Source: SAR116 cluster alpha proteobacterium HIMB100
Lineage (GTDB): Bacteria > Pseudomonadota > Alphaproteobacteria > Puniceispirillales > Puniceispirillaceae
Assembly (NCBI GenBank): GCA_000238815.2
Contig: AFXB01000004.1
Span: 124,001 to 188,000 of the forward strand
Direction of reading: 5' to 3'
DNA: 64,000 nt
Of the stretch, positions 26,653 through 33,886 are shown in pieces. The translations under genes and the position numbers were made by a program. The notes beneath the pieces were generated by a model, which saw only the letters and a program-made list of their open reading frames with translations, ran no database searches and was not told the DNA's origin. Every line of letters starts with the position of its first letter. The stretch's first letter is position 1.

Positions 26653-28176
26653 CTATTGTGAAGAGTTCGACAGGACTTCAACCCTCTCTAAAAATTTAGA
26701 TTTGCAAATTTGCCAGTCGCGAGTTTTGTAATCGCCACCAGTGTCACTCCAACCGCCATTTATGAGTTCTTCATTGTAAGCATCTCTGTTTTCAATAAAT
26801 CTAATAACGGAGCATATTGCAGACGCAGGCATTTGATTAAGGATCTTTGAGTCTTCGTCATACATCGAAATCTCAGTTTCAAGTTCATCGACTGCACTAA
26901 AAATGAGATATTTGAGAACTGCATCAAGTTTTTTATCGTCTCTTTCTGCTATGTCCTCTCTATGGATACTTTCCGTTCTTCCCCATTTTTCATGCCCAAA
27001 ACATGAGACACTTATATCACAAATTAGTGTTCCCTTTTCTTCCTCTGAATCTTTTACAATCAGAAGAAAATCTTCAAATCCCTCAACCTTAAAATTTTCT
27101 AATTTATTTTTGAATACATCCACACGCTGAGAAAGTTTTTTTTCTGCGGCAGAAACCCTAGTCGCAAAATCCAATAAGTTATTGACTATATTTTTATTCC
27201 TAAGAAGGTCTTTTAAGTCATTAATGTCGTTAAATCGAATTCGGGGGGTATCGTGCCCGTATTCATTATCAAGAAGTTCCTCATATTTTTCGTATTTATC
27301 AATTGCGTTAGGGTGCTCCCACCATGCTAAGCGGTCTTGAGGGTCGAAGTAGTAAGAAGACTCATTGACAAGTATTTCGTCTTTGGATTTAACCCAAATA
27401 CCTAATGCATCTTTTATTTGCCCACGCTCATCTAAGAATTCAAATTCTGATTTAAGTTCTTCAATCAAATTTTTTACTTCGATGTTATTGGTTTGCTTTT
27501 TGGTTATATCGTTTTTCAATGCTTCAATTAGATTTTTATCAAGAAAAAATTGCTCACCAACTTTATGAAAAGTTTTTGGATTTAACTGGATAGTGTTGTG
27601 ACTGGAAGGATCAAAATGGACAACAATATCTACAATTATACCATCGGTGCTTTTGAATGAATAAAGTTCAGTGTAAAGGATAGATAAACCACCTTTTCCA
27701 ATTTTTTCTGAATTTTTTGGGATAGAATTTTTGTCTAAAAATTCCAACCCATATAGAAACCGCTCAACATCTATTAAAAAATCTCGATTGTAAGTTTCTT
27801 GAAATGGGTCTTTGAAACCAGCATTAACTGCTAAATCACGAAAGATTGGTTTGAAATAATTATCAACATCTTCGCCTGTCGGAACTGCATTTTTATGGTT
27901 CTTACAGAGTGATTTTATAGTATTTACTAACTCTGGATCGTCAGAGCAAAAGTAGATTGTAGTCCAGTCAATCTCAGTATCGTGAAACTTATCGCTTGTG
28001 TTATCACGATTTAATACTTGATAGACGACTTTATCAAAATTGACACGACTCTCAGGATTGAATGAAGAGTTTGTTGTCCGCCCTTTGCCGTCAACTAAAT
28101 ACATTTTGTAATTGGTTTTGAGGTAACTCTCGTCAAATAGTTTATTTTGTCTATCAAAACTTATTTCGTATAACAT
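26653..28176 (-). CDS. Large unknown protein of the island
   Basis: 507 aa from ATG 28176, which has TTGGAG at the proper distance; an in-frame GTG/ATG four codons upstream is less likely. Soluble and acidic, with a predicted coiled-coil stretch around residues 340-370 (RVSAAEKKLSQRVDVFKNKLENF). No motif recognised. The N-terminus (MLYEISFDRQNKLFDES...) and the strand-helix alternation suggest several globular domains. As one of the largest proteins of the island without a known domain it is a candidate effector, but that is only positional reasoning. Confidence 0.6.
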   Translation of the reverse strand: MLYEISFDRQNKLFDESYLKTNYKMYLVDGKGRTTNSSFNPESRVNFDKVVYQVLNRDNTSDKFHDTEIDWTTIYFCSDDPELVNTIKSLCKNHKNAVPTGEDVDNYFKPIFRDLAVNAGFKDPFQETYNRDFLIDVERFLYGLEFLDKNSIPKNSEKIGKGGLSILYTELYSFKSTDGIIVDIVVHFDPSSHNTIQLNPKTFHKVGEQFFLDKNLIEALKNDITKKQTNNIEVKNLIEELKSEFEFLDERGQIKDALGIWVKSKDEILVNESSYYFDPQDRLAWWEHPNAIDKYEKYEELLDNEYGHDTPRIRFNDINDLKDLLRNKNIVNNLLDFATRVSAAEKKLSQRVDVFKNKLENFKVEGFEDFLLIVKDSEEEKGTLICDISVSCFGHEKWGRTESIHREDIAERDDKKLDAVLKYLIFSAVDELETEISMYDEDSKILNQMPASAICSVIRFIENRDAYNEELINGGWSDTGGDYKTRDWQICKSKFLERVEVLSNSSQ

Positions 28177-28330
28177 TAAAAACTCCAATGATTACAAAAA
28201 ATAAGAGCACAGTTCCCCTTTGCAGTAAAGTTTCAGACTTAGGATATTCAATCCATATAAATACCTCTGAAAGGAACAGAGGTAGGGACATACATCAACT
28301 AAAACAACGCATAGATGCGTTATGTGTCAA

Positions 28331-28597
28331 TCAAAATAATCCAACGATAAACTGATATCCAAAATAGATAATCACAGAAATAACAACCATTATTATAAAC
28401 AGCGTTTGAAGGAAATCATGAACTAATGCTTTGAAGAGTTGTTTAGTCCTCACTGAACCAATCACAATGTAAGCAACCGCTACAGACGCTGGAAATGTGA
28501 ACCAGAATAAAGTGGAAACTATCCAGAATTTGAAGAAACCCATATCAGCAAATGGATTTTCTTCTTTTTCGTTTTCCAAATGATTTTCTGATTTCAT
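28331..28597 (-). CDS. Small membrane protein of a coupled three-gene operon
   Basis: 88 aa with two strongly hydrophobic helices (about 25-48 and 64-86) behind an acidic, charged N-terminus (ENHLENEKEENPF). Its ATG overlaps the stop codon of the zinc-ribbon gene (ATGA), so it is translated as part of the 29378-28331 operon. No family recognised. Confidence 0.55.
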   Translation of the reverse strand: MKSENHLENEKEENPFADMGFFKFWIVSTLFWFTFPASVAVAYIVIGSVRTKQLFKALVHDFLQTLFIIMVVISVIIYFGYQFIVGLF

Positions 28598-28773
28598 TTC
28601 TTCTTACTTTTCCATGTTCCACCGTATTGGTATGTATATTCAAACCGTGATTTAACGTCTGTCAGACATCTTCCACATAAAAACACCCAATCCTTCAACT
28701 CTTGGTATCGACACCGATACAGGACTTCCTTTGCGTCCTTACAGATATTACAGTCTTTAGTTCTAACTCTCAT
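28594..28773 (-). CDS. Small zinc-ribbon protein
   Basis: 59 aa from ATG 28773. Two CxxC knuckles, CNIC near residue 8 and CGRC near residue 33, frame a short middle part; the tail is basic (TWKSKKK). It overlaps the upstream gene by 4 bp and the downstream gene by 4 bp. A nucleic-acid or protein-binding zinc ribbon is likely; nothing more specific can be said. Confidence 0.65.
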   Translation of the reverse strand: MRVRTKDCNICKDAKEVLYRCRYQELKDWVFLCGRCLTDVKSRFEYTYQYGGTWKSKKK

Positions 28774-29378
28774 GGAAACTTGCCAATACAAACATTATCC
28801 AAATATTGCTCGGCAGACTTCAAGTATCTGCTGACTTTTCTTTGAACATCCCTTTTGTCCAAAGTATTCAGATATGCCTCACTACTGTCATCCATCGCAT
28901 TGCCTTGTCCATCTCGACGTAGTCTAGTTTTTGTATCCATGTCTTCTTGTATTTTTCCGAAGAACTGCAGAAAATACATCCGCTTTTCATTACGCTTAAA
29001 CCAAACCGCAATATCCCAAGTTGAACCCCTGTGACGATTTTCATAAATCCTTAAAGCGTAGCGTATTCCATCTGTTTTGAGTCGTTTGGTAGTTAGAGGG
29101 AATTTGGGTTCGTCGCCCTCATTTTCAATGCTAAACAAGTCAATCCAATGCTCTTCCCACCAATCATCAAACTTCATGCCTAAGACGGCATTTGTACCTC
29201 CCCAACCTTGATACTGAGACCAGTCAACTGTTCTGTTGGGATCTTGTTCTGCTAATTGCAAAAATCGAAACCAATATAGATACACGATTTTGCGTGAAGG
29301 TATCCATAACTTCACGTCCTTTCGATATTTGGCAGACCACCTATTTCTTGGGTCATATCGTTTCTTTTTCTGTGTCAT
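28770..29378 (-). CDS. Unknown basic protein, first gene of a coupled operon
   Basis: 202 aa, starting ATG 29378, with a strongly basic N-terminus (MTQKKKRYDPRNRW) and many aromatic residues (VYLYWFRFLQ, DDWWEEHW, MYFLQFFGKI). Not membrane-spanning by appearance. Its 3' end overlaps the zinc-ribbon gene by 4 bp. A nucleic-acid-associated role would fit the charge and partner gene, but no family is recognised. Confidence 0.6.
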   Translation of the reverse strand: MTQKKKRYDPRNRWSAKYRKDVKLWIPSRKIVYLYWFRFLQLAEQDPNRTVDWSQYQGWGGTNAVLGMKFDDWWEEHWIDLFSIENEGDEPKFPLTTKRLKTDGIRYALRIYENRHRGSTWDIAVWFKRNEKRMYFLQFFGKIQEDMDTKTRLRRDGQGNAMDDSSEAYLNTLDKRDVQRKVSRYLKSAEQYLDNVCIGKFP

Positions 29379-29494
29379 AGCATCAGTTTACCACCTTTTA
29401 CTGGTCACAGAAAACTGGCAATCAAGGGGTATAATTAAAGGACAAAATGAGAAGAGAAATGGTTCTCTCTCAACACTAAATGAGGAGTTGGAAA

Positions 29495-29881
29495 ATGTAC
29501 AACCACAACGATATAAAATATATTATGAACAATGAATATTCAGTAATTCGTTTTACAAATGATATGTCTGACGAATTTAACAGATGGTTTATTGGTTTAG
29601 ATGGTGATGAGTTGGATAAAATTGGTTACCAATTGTCTCAACTACATCACCAATTCCAAAATGATGACGAAAATGGTTTTACTACTGTATTTCGTTCTCC
29701 TTTCGAAGATTCATTTAGTAAGGAAGTAAATGACCGAATTTATGATTATTTGGATGAAATTCAGAGTTTTTATGATTCTACAAAAAGGAATTTAACAAAA
29801 GACATTTTCCGAACCTTTGGTTTTGATGGTGAGTTTGAAAACAAAACCATCACTCAACTTAAAAAAGTTTTATCGGTTTAA
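29495..29881 (+). CDS. Unknown acidic protein
   Basis: 128 aa from ATG 29495 behind GAGGAG; another ATG at 29525 is possible. Acidic, with several Asp/Glu/Phe-rich helices (DEFNRWFIGLDGDELDKIG) and a basic C-terminus. It is followed 15 bp later by a second small acidic gene and then by a structured RNA and terminator, forming one short transcript. No family recognised. Confidence 0.5.
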   Translation: MYNHNDIKYIMNNEYSVIRFTNDMSDEFNRWFIGLDGDELDKIGYQLSQLHHQFQNDDENGFTTVFRSPFEDSFSKEVNDRIYDYLDEIQSFYDSTKRNLTKDIFRTFGFDGEFENKTITQLKKVLSV

Positions 29882-29896
29882 GGGGAGTGTAAGACT

Positions 29897-30115
29897 ATGA
29901 TTGATTATACAAATCAAAAAGACAAATTCATCGAAGATGAAATTAGAGAAAGAATTATGATTGATGTAACTCCTAAGATGAGAGAGTTACTAACCAAAAT
30001 AGATAATCTAAATCAGTTAGATTATTTGTGTGGGGAAGATGACGATATATTGGACCTTACAAATAAGTTCCGAAGTGAATTGAAAGATGAATTATTTCTA
30101 AATCTATTCATCTAA
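29897..30115 (+). CDS. Unknown small acidic protein
   Basis: 72 aa, highly acidic (GEDDDILDL), helical by appearance. AGGGGAG lies 9 bp before the ATG, a good ribosome site. It lies 15 bp after the preceding unknown gene. No family recognised; small acidic proteins in mobile elements are sometimes inhibitors or DNA mimics, which is speculation here. Confidence 0.5.
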   Translation: MIDYTNQKDKFIEDEIRERIMIDVTPKMRELLTKIDNLNQLDYLCGEDDDILDLTNKFRSELKDELFLNLFI

Positions 30116-30120
30116 TTCCA

Positions 30121-30232
30121 AAACACCTTTTAACGACCCTTAGAAGGTCGTAGAACGCACATCTTCGGTTCAGATGTAGAAAACACAAATTTGATAAAGA
30201 GGTGTCTCAGAGACGATCTGAGGCGTTTTTTT
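30121..30232 (+). ncRNA. Candidate structured RNA ending in a terminator, upstream of the serine recombinase
   Basis: An outer stem ACACCT (30123-30128) with AGGTGT (30200-30205) closes two hairpins: ACGACC/GGTCGT (30133-30151) and ACATCT/AGATGT (30159-30177, loop TCGGTTC). A terminator hairpin follows, and its first bases compete with the outer stem. The layout fits a three-way-junction leader or 3' element, or a small RNA. No known family recognised. Confidence 0.5.
30204..30232 (+). terminator. Rho-independent terminator before the serine recombinase gene
   Basis: CTCAGA (30206-30211) and TCTGAG (30217-30222) form a perfect stem with loop GACGA, extendable to 8 bp with a G-T wobble, followed by seven T residues (30226-30232). 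It separates the upstream acidic-protein genes from the recombinase gene, whose AT-rich promoter must lie in 30233-30282. Confidence 0.8.
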
Positions 30233-30282
30233 GAACTCATTTTATTATATCATTCTAAAAACACTCTGATTATATAAATCAT

Positions 30283-31935
30283 ATGAAAAATTTACATATC
30301 TATCTCAGAGTTTCGTCTGAAACTCAGGTGACTGACGGATTTGGAATTGAGAACCAAAGAGATTTAGGTTTATCGATTTCGAAGTCAAAAGATATGAACC
30401 CAATTATTCACAATGAGGGTTCTCAGTCTTCACATTTAGACACAATCGACCACAGACCAATTCTCAGAAATCTCTTGCTCAAAATTGAGGAGGGTGAGGT
30501 CAAAAATCTGTGGGTCTATCAGATGGACAGACTGAGTAGAAATGACGTTGTTTCATTTCAAATCAGACAAATCATCAAAAATAATAACGTCACTCTATTT
30601 GTCGGTGATGGACGGAAATATGAATTAGATAATCCTAACGACAAACTGATGTTCACCATAATGGAAGGGATATCAGAATTCGATAACTCTATTCGGTCAG
30701 AAAGATTGAGGAGAGGGAGGTTGTCATCTGTCAGAAACGGTGGATGGAAAGGTGGACCACCTCCATTTGGTTATCAACTTAAAGACAGAAAATTAGTTCC
30801 AAATGAAAACGAAATCTTTTGGGTGAAGAGGATATATGAACTCTACTCAAATGGTCAGTCGTTCTACGAAATTAAAAAAGTATTAATGAAGAACGGTGTC
30901 TTAAGTCGTAGAGGAAATATCCATTGGTCAGACCAATCAGTGAGAAAGATTTTAGAAAATACTCACTTTGAAGGTTACTACTATTACACCGATAAAAAAT
31001 TGGATGAGACGGTCAGAGTTGACTGTCCAAAAACACTACCATCATCTTTAGTCAAAAAGGTCAGAGACAGATTAGGAAAACTCCAAAAGACCTCAAACTA
31101 TACGAAGACAGTTACTCTACTGAGGGACTACTTAGTCTGTGGTCATTGTGGGTCAAAGTTCGGTCAGAAAATCAATCAATCACAATACTACAATCACTAT
31201 TATTGTAGGGGTAATTCAGAGAGACTTCGGATTAAAACCGATGGGTTGGTTTGTACGTCACCGATTGGGAGAGTTCGTTCGTTAAATATCGAAGTCATCG
31301 ACCCAATAGTTTGGAACCACATTATTGAAGTCGTATCACAATCATCAACATTCAAAGAGGGATTTAAGAAAAAGGTAATGGAAGAACAAACCTCTTTTGG
31401 AAAGTCGATGAATGAAAGAAAGAAGATACGAAGAAGAATAGTAAGGGTGGATAAAACTATCGATGATATCAACGACAGTATCAATTCGATTATTGTCGAT
31501 GGTGTAGTGGATAAAAACTCAAAGGAACTAAAACCACTAATTAAGAAGTTCGAAGATAAAAAGTTGGAACTACTATCTGAGAAAGATTCACTTTTAGAAG
31601 AATTATCAGACAATCAACGAAGTACAGTTTGGTACGATTGGATTAAAGATTTTGGAGACAGAATTGACACACTCAAAACTGATGAAATGTCAGTAGAGGA
31701 AAAGAAGAAGTTCTTAGACGGTATCGTTGAACGTATCGAAGTATTCACAAAAGACAAACAAACCCATACAATCAAAATAGAATTCAAAAGTCCTTATGTT
31801 GGGGACGATTTAGTGTGGAATGAAAAGAACAATCCTAAAAAGGGTTATAAGATTGTAGGTGGTGATACTGACTTTGTTTTTAAGGTCGACAGTGAAGACC
31901 GTAGATTAAAAAAAAATTCAAAAACAATCAGTTAA
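30283..31935 (+). CDS. Large serine recombinase (site-specific integrase)
   Basis: 550 aa. The N-terminal resolvase domain has YLRVSSETQ with catalytic Ser11 (RVS), the Arg motif in QMDRLSRND (79-87) and ISEFDNSIRSER. A recombinase domain follows (about 155-265: GGPPPFGYQL, the SVRKILENTHFEGYYY run). Next comes a zinc ribbon (CGHC near 286-289 and YYC...C to about 324), a coiled coil (about 375-440) and a C-terminal part. This is the architecture of phage and ICE integrases that need only short att sequences. It is the prime candidate for insertion at the glmS end, where an 8 bp core is shared. AGA/AGG arginine codons dominate, unlike the flanking core genes. Confidence 0.92.
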   Translation: MKNLHIYLRVSSETQVTDGFGIENQRDLGLSISKSKDMNPIIHNEGSQSSHLDTIDHRPILRNLLLKIEEGEVKNLWVYQMDRLSRNDVVSFQIRQIIKNNNVTLFVGDGRKYELDNPNDKLMFTIMEGISEFDNSIRSERLRRGRLSSVRNGGWKGGPPPFGYQLKDRKLVPNENEIFWVKRIYELYSNGQSFYEIKKVLMKNGVLSRRGNIHWSDQSVRKILENTHFEGYYYYTDKKLDETVRVDCPKTLPSSLVKKVRDRLGKLQKTSNYTKTVTLLRDYLVCGHCGSKFGQKINQSQYYNHYYCRGNSERLRIKTDGLVCTSPIGRVRSLNIEVIDPIVWNHIIEVVSQSSTFKEGFKKKVMEEQTSFGKSMNERKKIRRRIVRVDKTIDDINDSINSIIVDGVVDKNSKELKPLIKKFEDKKLELLSEKDSLLEELSDNQRSTVWYDWIKDFGDRIDTLKTDEMSVEEKKKFLDGIVERIEVFTKDKQTHTIKIEFKSPYVGDDLVWNEKNNPKKGYKIVGGDTDFVFKVDSEDRRLKKNSKTIS

Positions 31936-32063
31936 TATATCATTCTCACACTAATCGGTTACTGTAGAATAACTAACTGATTTTATTCAAAAAAATGACA
32001 TTACAGAATGAACAAGTAAGCGTTTGTTTAGGGGTGGGTTTCTGAGATGCCAAAAACCAAACG

Positions 32064-33464
32064 ATGGTTAATAGCAAAGATATAAAAGTCTTAATTGACG
32101 GAAATGAATATGTAGGTTGGAGAAGTATCTCTGCGAAAACTGGCATTAGTGAGAGTCTATTAAGAGCAAGAGTGAATCGGTTGGGATGGTCTTTATCTGA
32201 TGCGGTCAACACACCCACATCTGAACTAGGTAAAACAGGCAACAAAATTAGTTTTCGAGAGCAAGAACACTCCACTCAAGAAGAGTTCGTAGCAGCAATT
32301 GCAAACCTATCCCCTTTCAGCAAAACAACTCTGAAAATTAAATTAGGTAAATTGAGGAAGCAGAACCCAGATTTCACTGAACAAGATTTAGAAAACTTAG
32401 TTTTCGGAAAAAATGAAATAAAGGATGAAGGTGGTTTTGTTTATCTCATCACATCATTGCAGACTGGAAAGCAGTATGTTGGCATAACCATCCGAACCAT
32501 AAAAGAGAGATGGAAGGCACATCAAAGTGAGTGTGGTGACGAGAGGATTCAATCTCCTCTTAAAACGGAAATGCGAGAGTATGGATTTGATAATTTCACC
32601 ATTGAGCAGATTGGACAATCCGACAACTCGAAGACCTTGAAGGCATTAGAGAAAAAGGAAATCCAAAAAAGAAATACTGTTTTCCCTAATGGTCTCAACT
32701 CAAACATTGGTGGAACGTTAGGTGCAAGAGACGTTGAGGTGTTTGAGTTTGAAGGTATCGAATATCGGTCTCTATCCGACCTTGCACGAAAGAAAGGAAT
32801 AGAACCAAGCACATTAAACCAACGCATCAATTCATACGGAATGTCCCTGAAAGAAGCAGTCTATTTTGAAAATGACACTACCATTGAATGGAAAGGGGGT
32901 ACTTTTGAAAATCTCCAAAGTTTTTGTGATGCGTTAAATCTTGATTATCGCAGAGTGATTAGTCTTAGGTCAGCAAACTACTCAATGAGTGAGATTGTTG
33001 AACGACTTACCCAGTTAGTTACATGCCCGATATGTGGTTCAGAGTTCAAAAGGAAATCTTCTCTCCACAAATTCTGTTCGGAAAAATGTAAATGGAAGAA
33101 CACGTATCATTCGAAAAATATGAGTGATACACAAACTGGAAAACCGAGAGAAGTTACATATCAAGGTAGAATTTTCCCATCAATTGTAAGTTTTTGTGAA
33201 GAGTATGGGTTCAGAAGAACTAAAATGACCCAACTTCTGCAAAAACATGGTCAAGATGTTTCAAAAGCAGTTTCTGACTACAAAAACAATGCAGGAAACA
33301 AGCGAAAATTAAAATTCAAGGGAACAGAATACCCTTCGGTTTCCAACTTCTGCAAAGAACTTAATCTTGATAGGTCTGCATTTAGTAAGTCACTAATAAA
33401 GTTTGATGGCGATGTTGAGAAAGCACTGGAGCACTACAAAAATAGGAAACTGCGGAGAGAATAG
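32064..33464 (+). CDS. GIY-YIG nuclease with five tandem DNA-binding modules and a zinc ribbon
   Basis: 466 aa. The GIY-YIG domain is at about 125-215: FVYLITSLQTGKQYVGIT, Arg in TIKERWKAHQ and Glu in ALEKKEI. It is surrounded by five copies of a module of about 42 aa (about 8-50, 227-268, 274-315, 366-407 and 417-459), each with a short strand ending G-x-x-Tyr/Phe, a helix-turn-helix and a closing helix containing xxAVxxY or similar. These resemble the intron-encoded-nuclease repeat motifs (IENR1/NUMOD type) that give homing enzymes long recognition sites. A zinc ribbon CPIC...CSEKC lies at 321-341. A homing or restriction-like endonuclease is likely; five modules is unusually many. Confidence 0.8.
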   Translation: MVNSKDIKVLIDGNEYVGWRSISAKTGISESLLRARVNRLGWSLSDAVNTPTSELGKTGNKISFREQEHSTQEEFVAAIANLSPFSKTTLKIKLGKLRKQNPDFTEQDLENLVFGKNEIKDEGGFVYLITSLQTGKQYVGITIRTIKERWKAHQSECGDERIQSPLKTEMREYGFDNFTIEQIGQSDNSKTLKALEKKEIQKRNTVFPNGLNSNIGGTLGARDVEVFEFEGIEYRSLSDLARKKGIEPSTLNQRINSYGMSLKEAVYFENDTTIEWKGGTFENLQSFCDALNLDYRRVISLRSANYSMSEIVERLTQLVTCPICGSEFKRKSSLHKFCSEKCKWKNTYHSKNMSDTQTGKPREVTYQGRIFPSIVSFCEEYGFRRTKMTQLLQKHGQDVSKAVSDYKNNAGNKRKLKFKGTEYPSVSNFCKELNLDRSAFSKSLIKFDGDVEKALEHYKNRKLRRE

Positions 33465-33468
33465 TTGC

Positions 33469-33846
33469 CTATTTTTTTAACAAAATAGTTCTAAAATCAC
33501 GCATCAAAATAGTCTTATCGACTACTTCCATACTAAAGTCTGACCACACTGGCGGATACTCTCGGTTCAGCAACTCTTCCTTTGCTAATCTCTTCTTCAA
33601 GATTGAGTGGACATGTGTTCCTCTGAACCTCTTACCCCGTACGGTTAGGTATCCTTCCTTATTCATCCACTCAGCAATGGCATCAAAGGTCATGCCTTTC
33701 TCTCGATGCTCAGAAATGGTTTGATAAAGGAAAAATTGATAGTCGGAGTAGTAATTGCCAGAGAGGGCAGTTGAGCGACAGGTAAGGGTGAAGTTGAAAA
33801 CTACATCGGCAGGTAAAAACGCGTCATTACACCGAACAAATGCCAC
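33469..33846 (-). CDS. Small recombinase-type HTH protein at the right tip of the island
   Basis: Up to 125 aa. The only in-frame start near the boundary is GTG at 33846, two bases from the attR core, so the true start may be internal and the N-terminal 30 residues are doubtful. Residues about 36-85 carry the same pattern as the left-tip protein: a helix, KGMTFDAIAEWMN, then EGYLTVRGKRFRGTHVHSI and a basic helix. No catalytic domain. It points inward, mirroring the left-tip gene; in a circular excised form the two would be divergent around attP. Confidence 0.6.
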   Translation of the reverse strand: MAFVRCNDAFLPADVVFNFTLTCRSTALSGNYYSDYQFFLYQTISEHREKGMTFDAIAEWMNKEGYLTVRGKRFRGTHVHSILKKRLAKEELLNREYPPVWSDFSMEVVDKTILMRDFRTILLKK

Positions 33847-33847
33847 C

Positions 33848-33855
33848 GTGGAATA
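33848..33855 (+). repeat. Right attachment-site core (attR candidate)
   Basis: GTGGAATA, identical to 18997-19004. Read in the glmS frame the surroundings give Thr-Val-Glu followed by TAA, which looks like the displaced original end of glmS. Core-genome composition resumes directly after it. Confidence 0.65.
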
Positions 33856-33886
33856 AGCTATCCTCTGCTAAGAACTTTTGCTGTTG

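Larger units (their letters stand above)
18997..33855. mobile_element. Genomic island integrated at the 3' end of glmS
   Basis: A block of about 14.9 kb, visibly more AT-rich than both flanks and with foreign-looking codon use, is bounded by the direct repeat GTGGAATA. It holds a tyrosine recombinase (22484), a large serine recombinase (30283), recombinase-type HTH genes at both tips facing inward, nucleases, small membrane proteins and many unknowns. No Tn7 tnsABCDE genes, no phage structural genes and no conjugation genes are visible. I infer an integrative element of a satellite or cargo-island type. Which recombinase made the insertion is undecided. Confidence 0.8.

Noticed and set aside
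18997-33855. Tn7-like transposon at glmS
   Set aside because: No TnsA-E homologues, no Tn7-type end repeats or 5 bp duplication seen, and the junction lies in the stop codon and not downstream of the gene.
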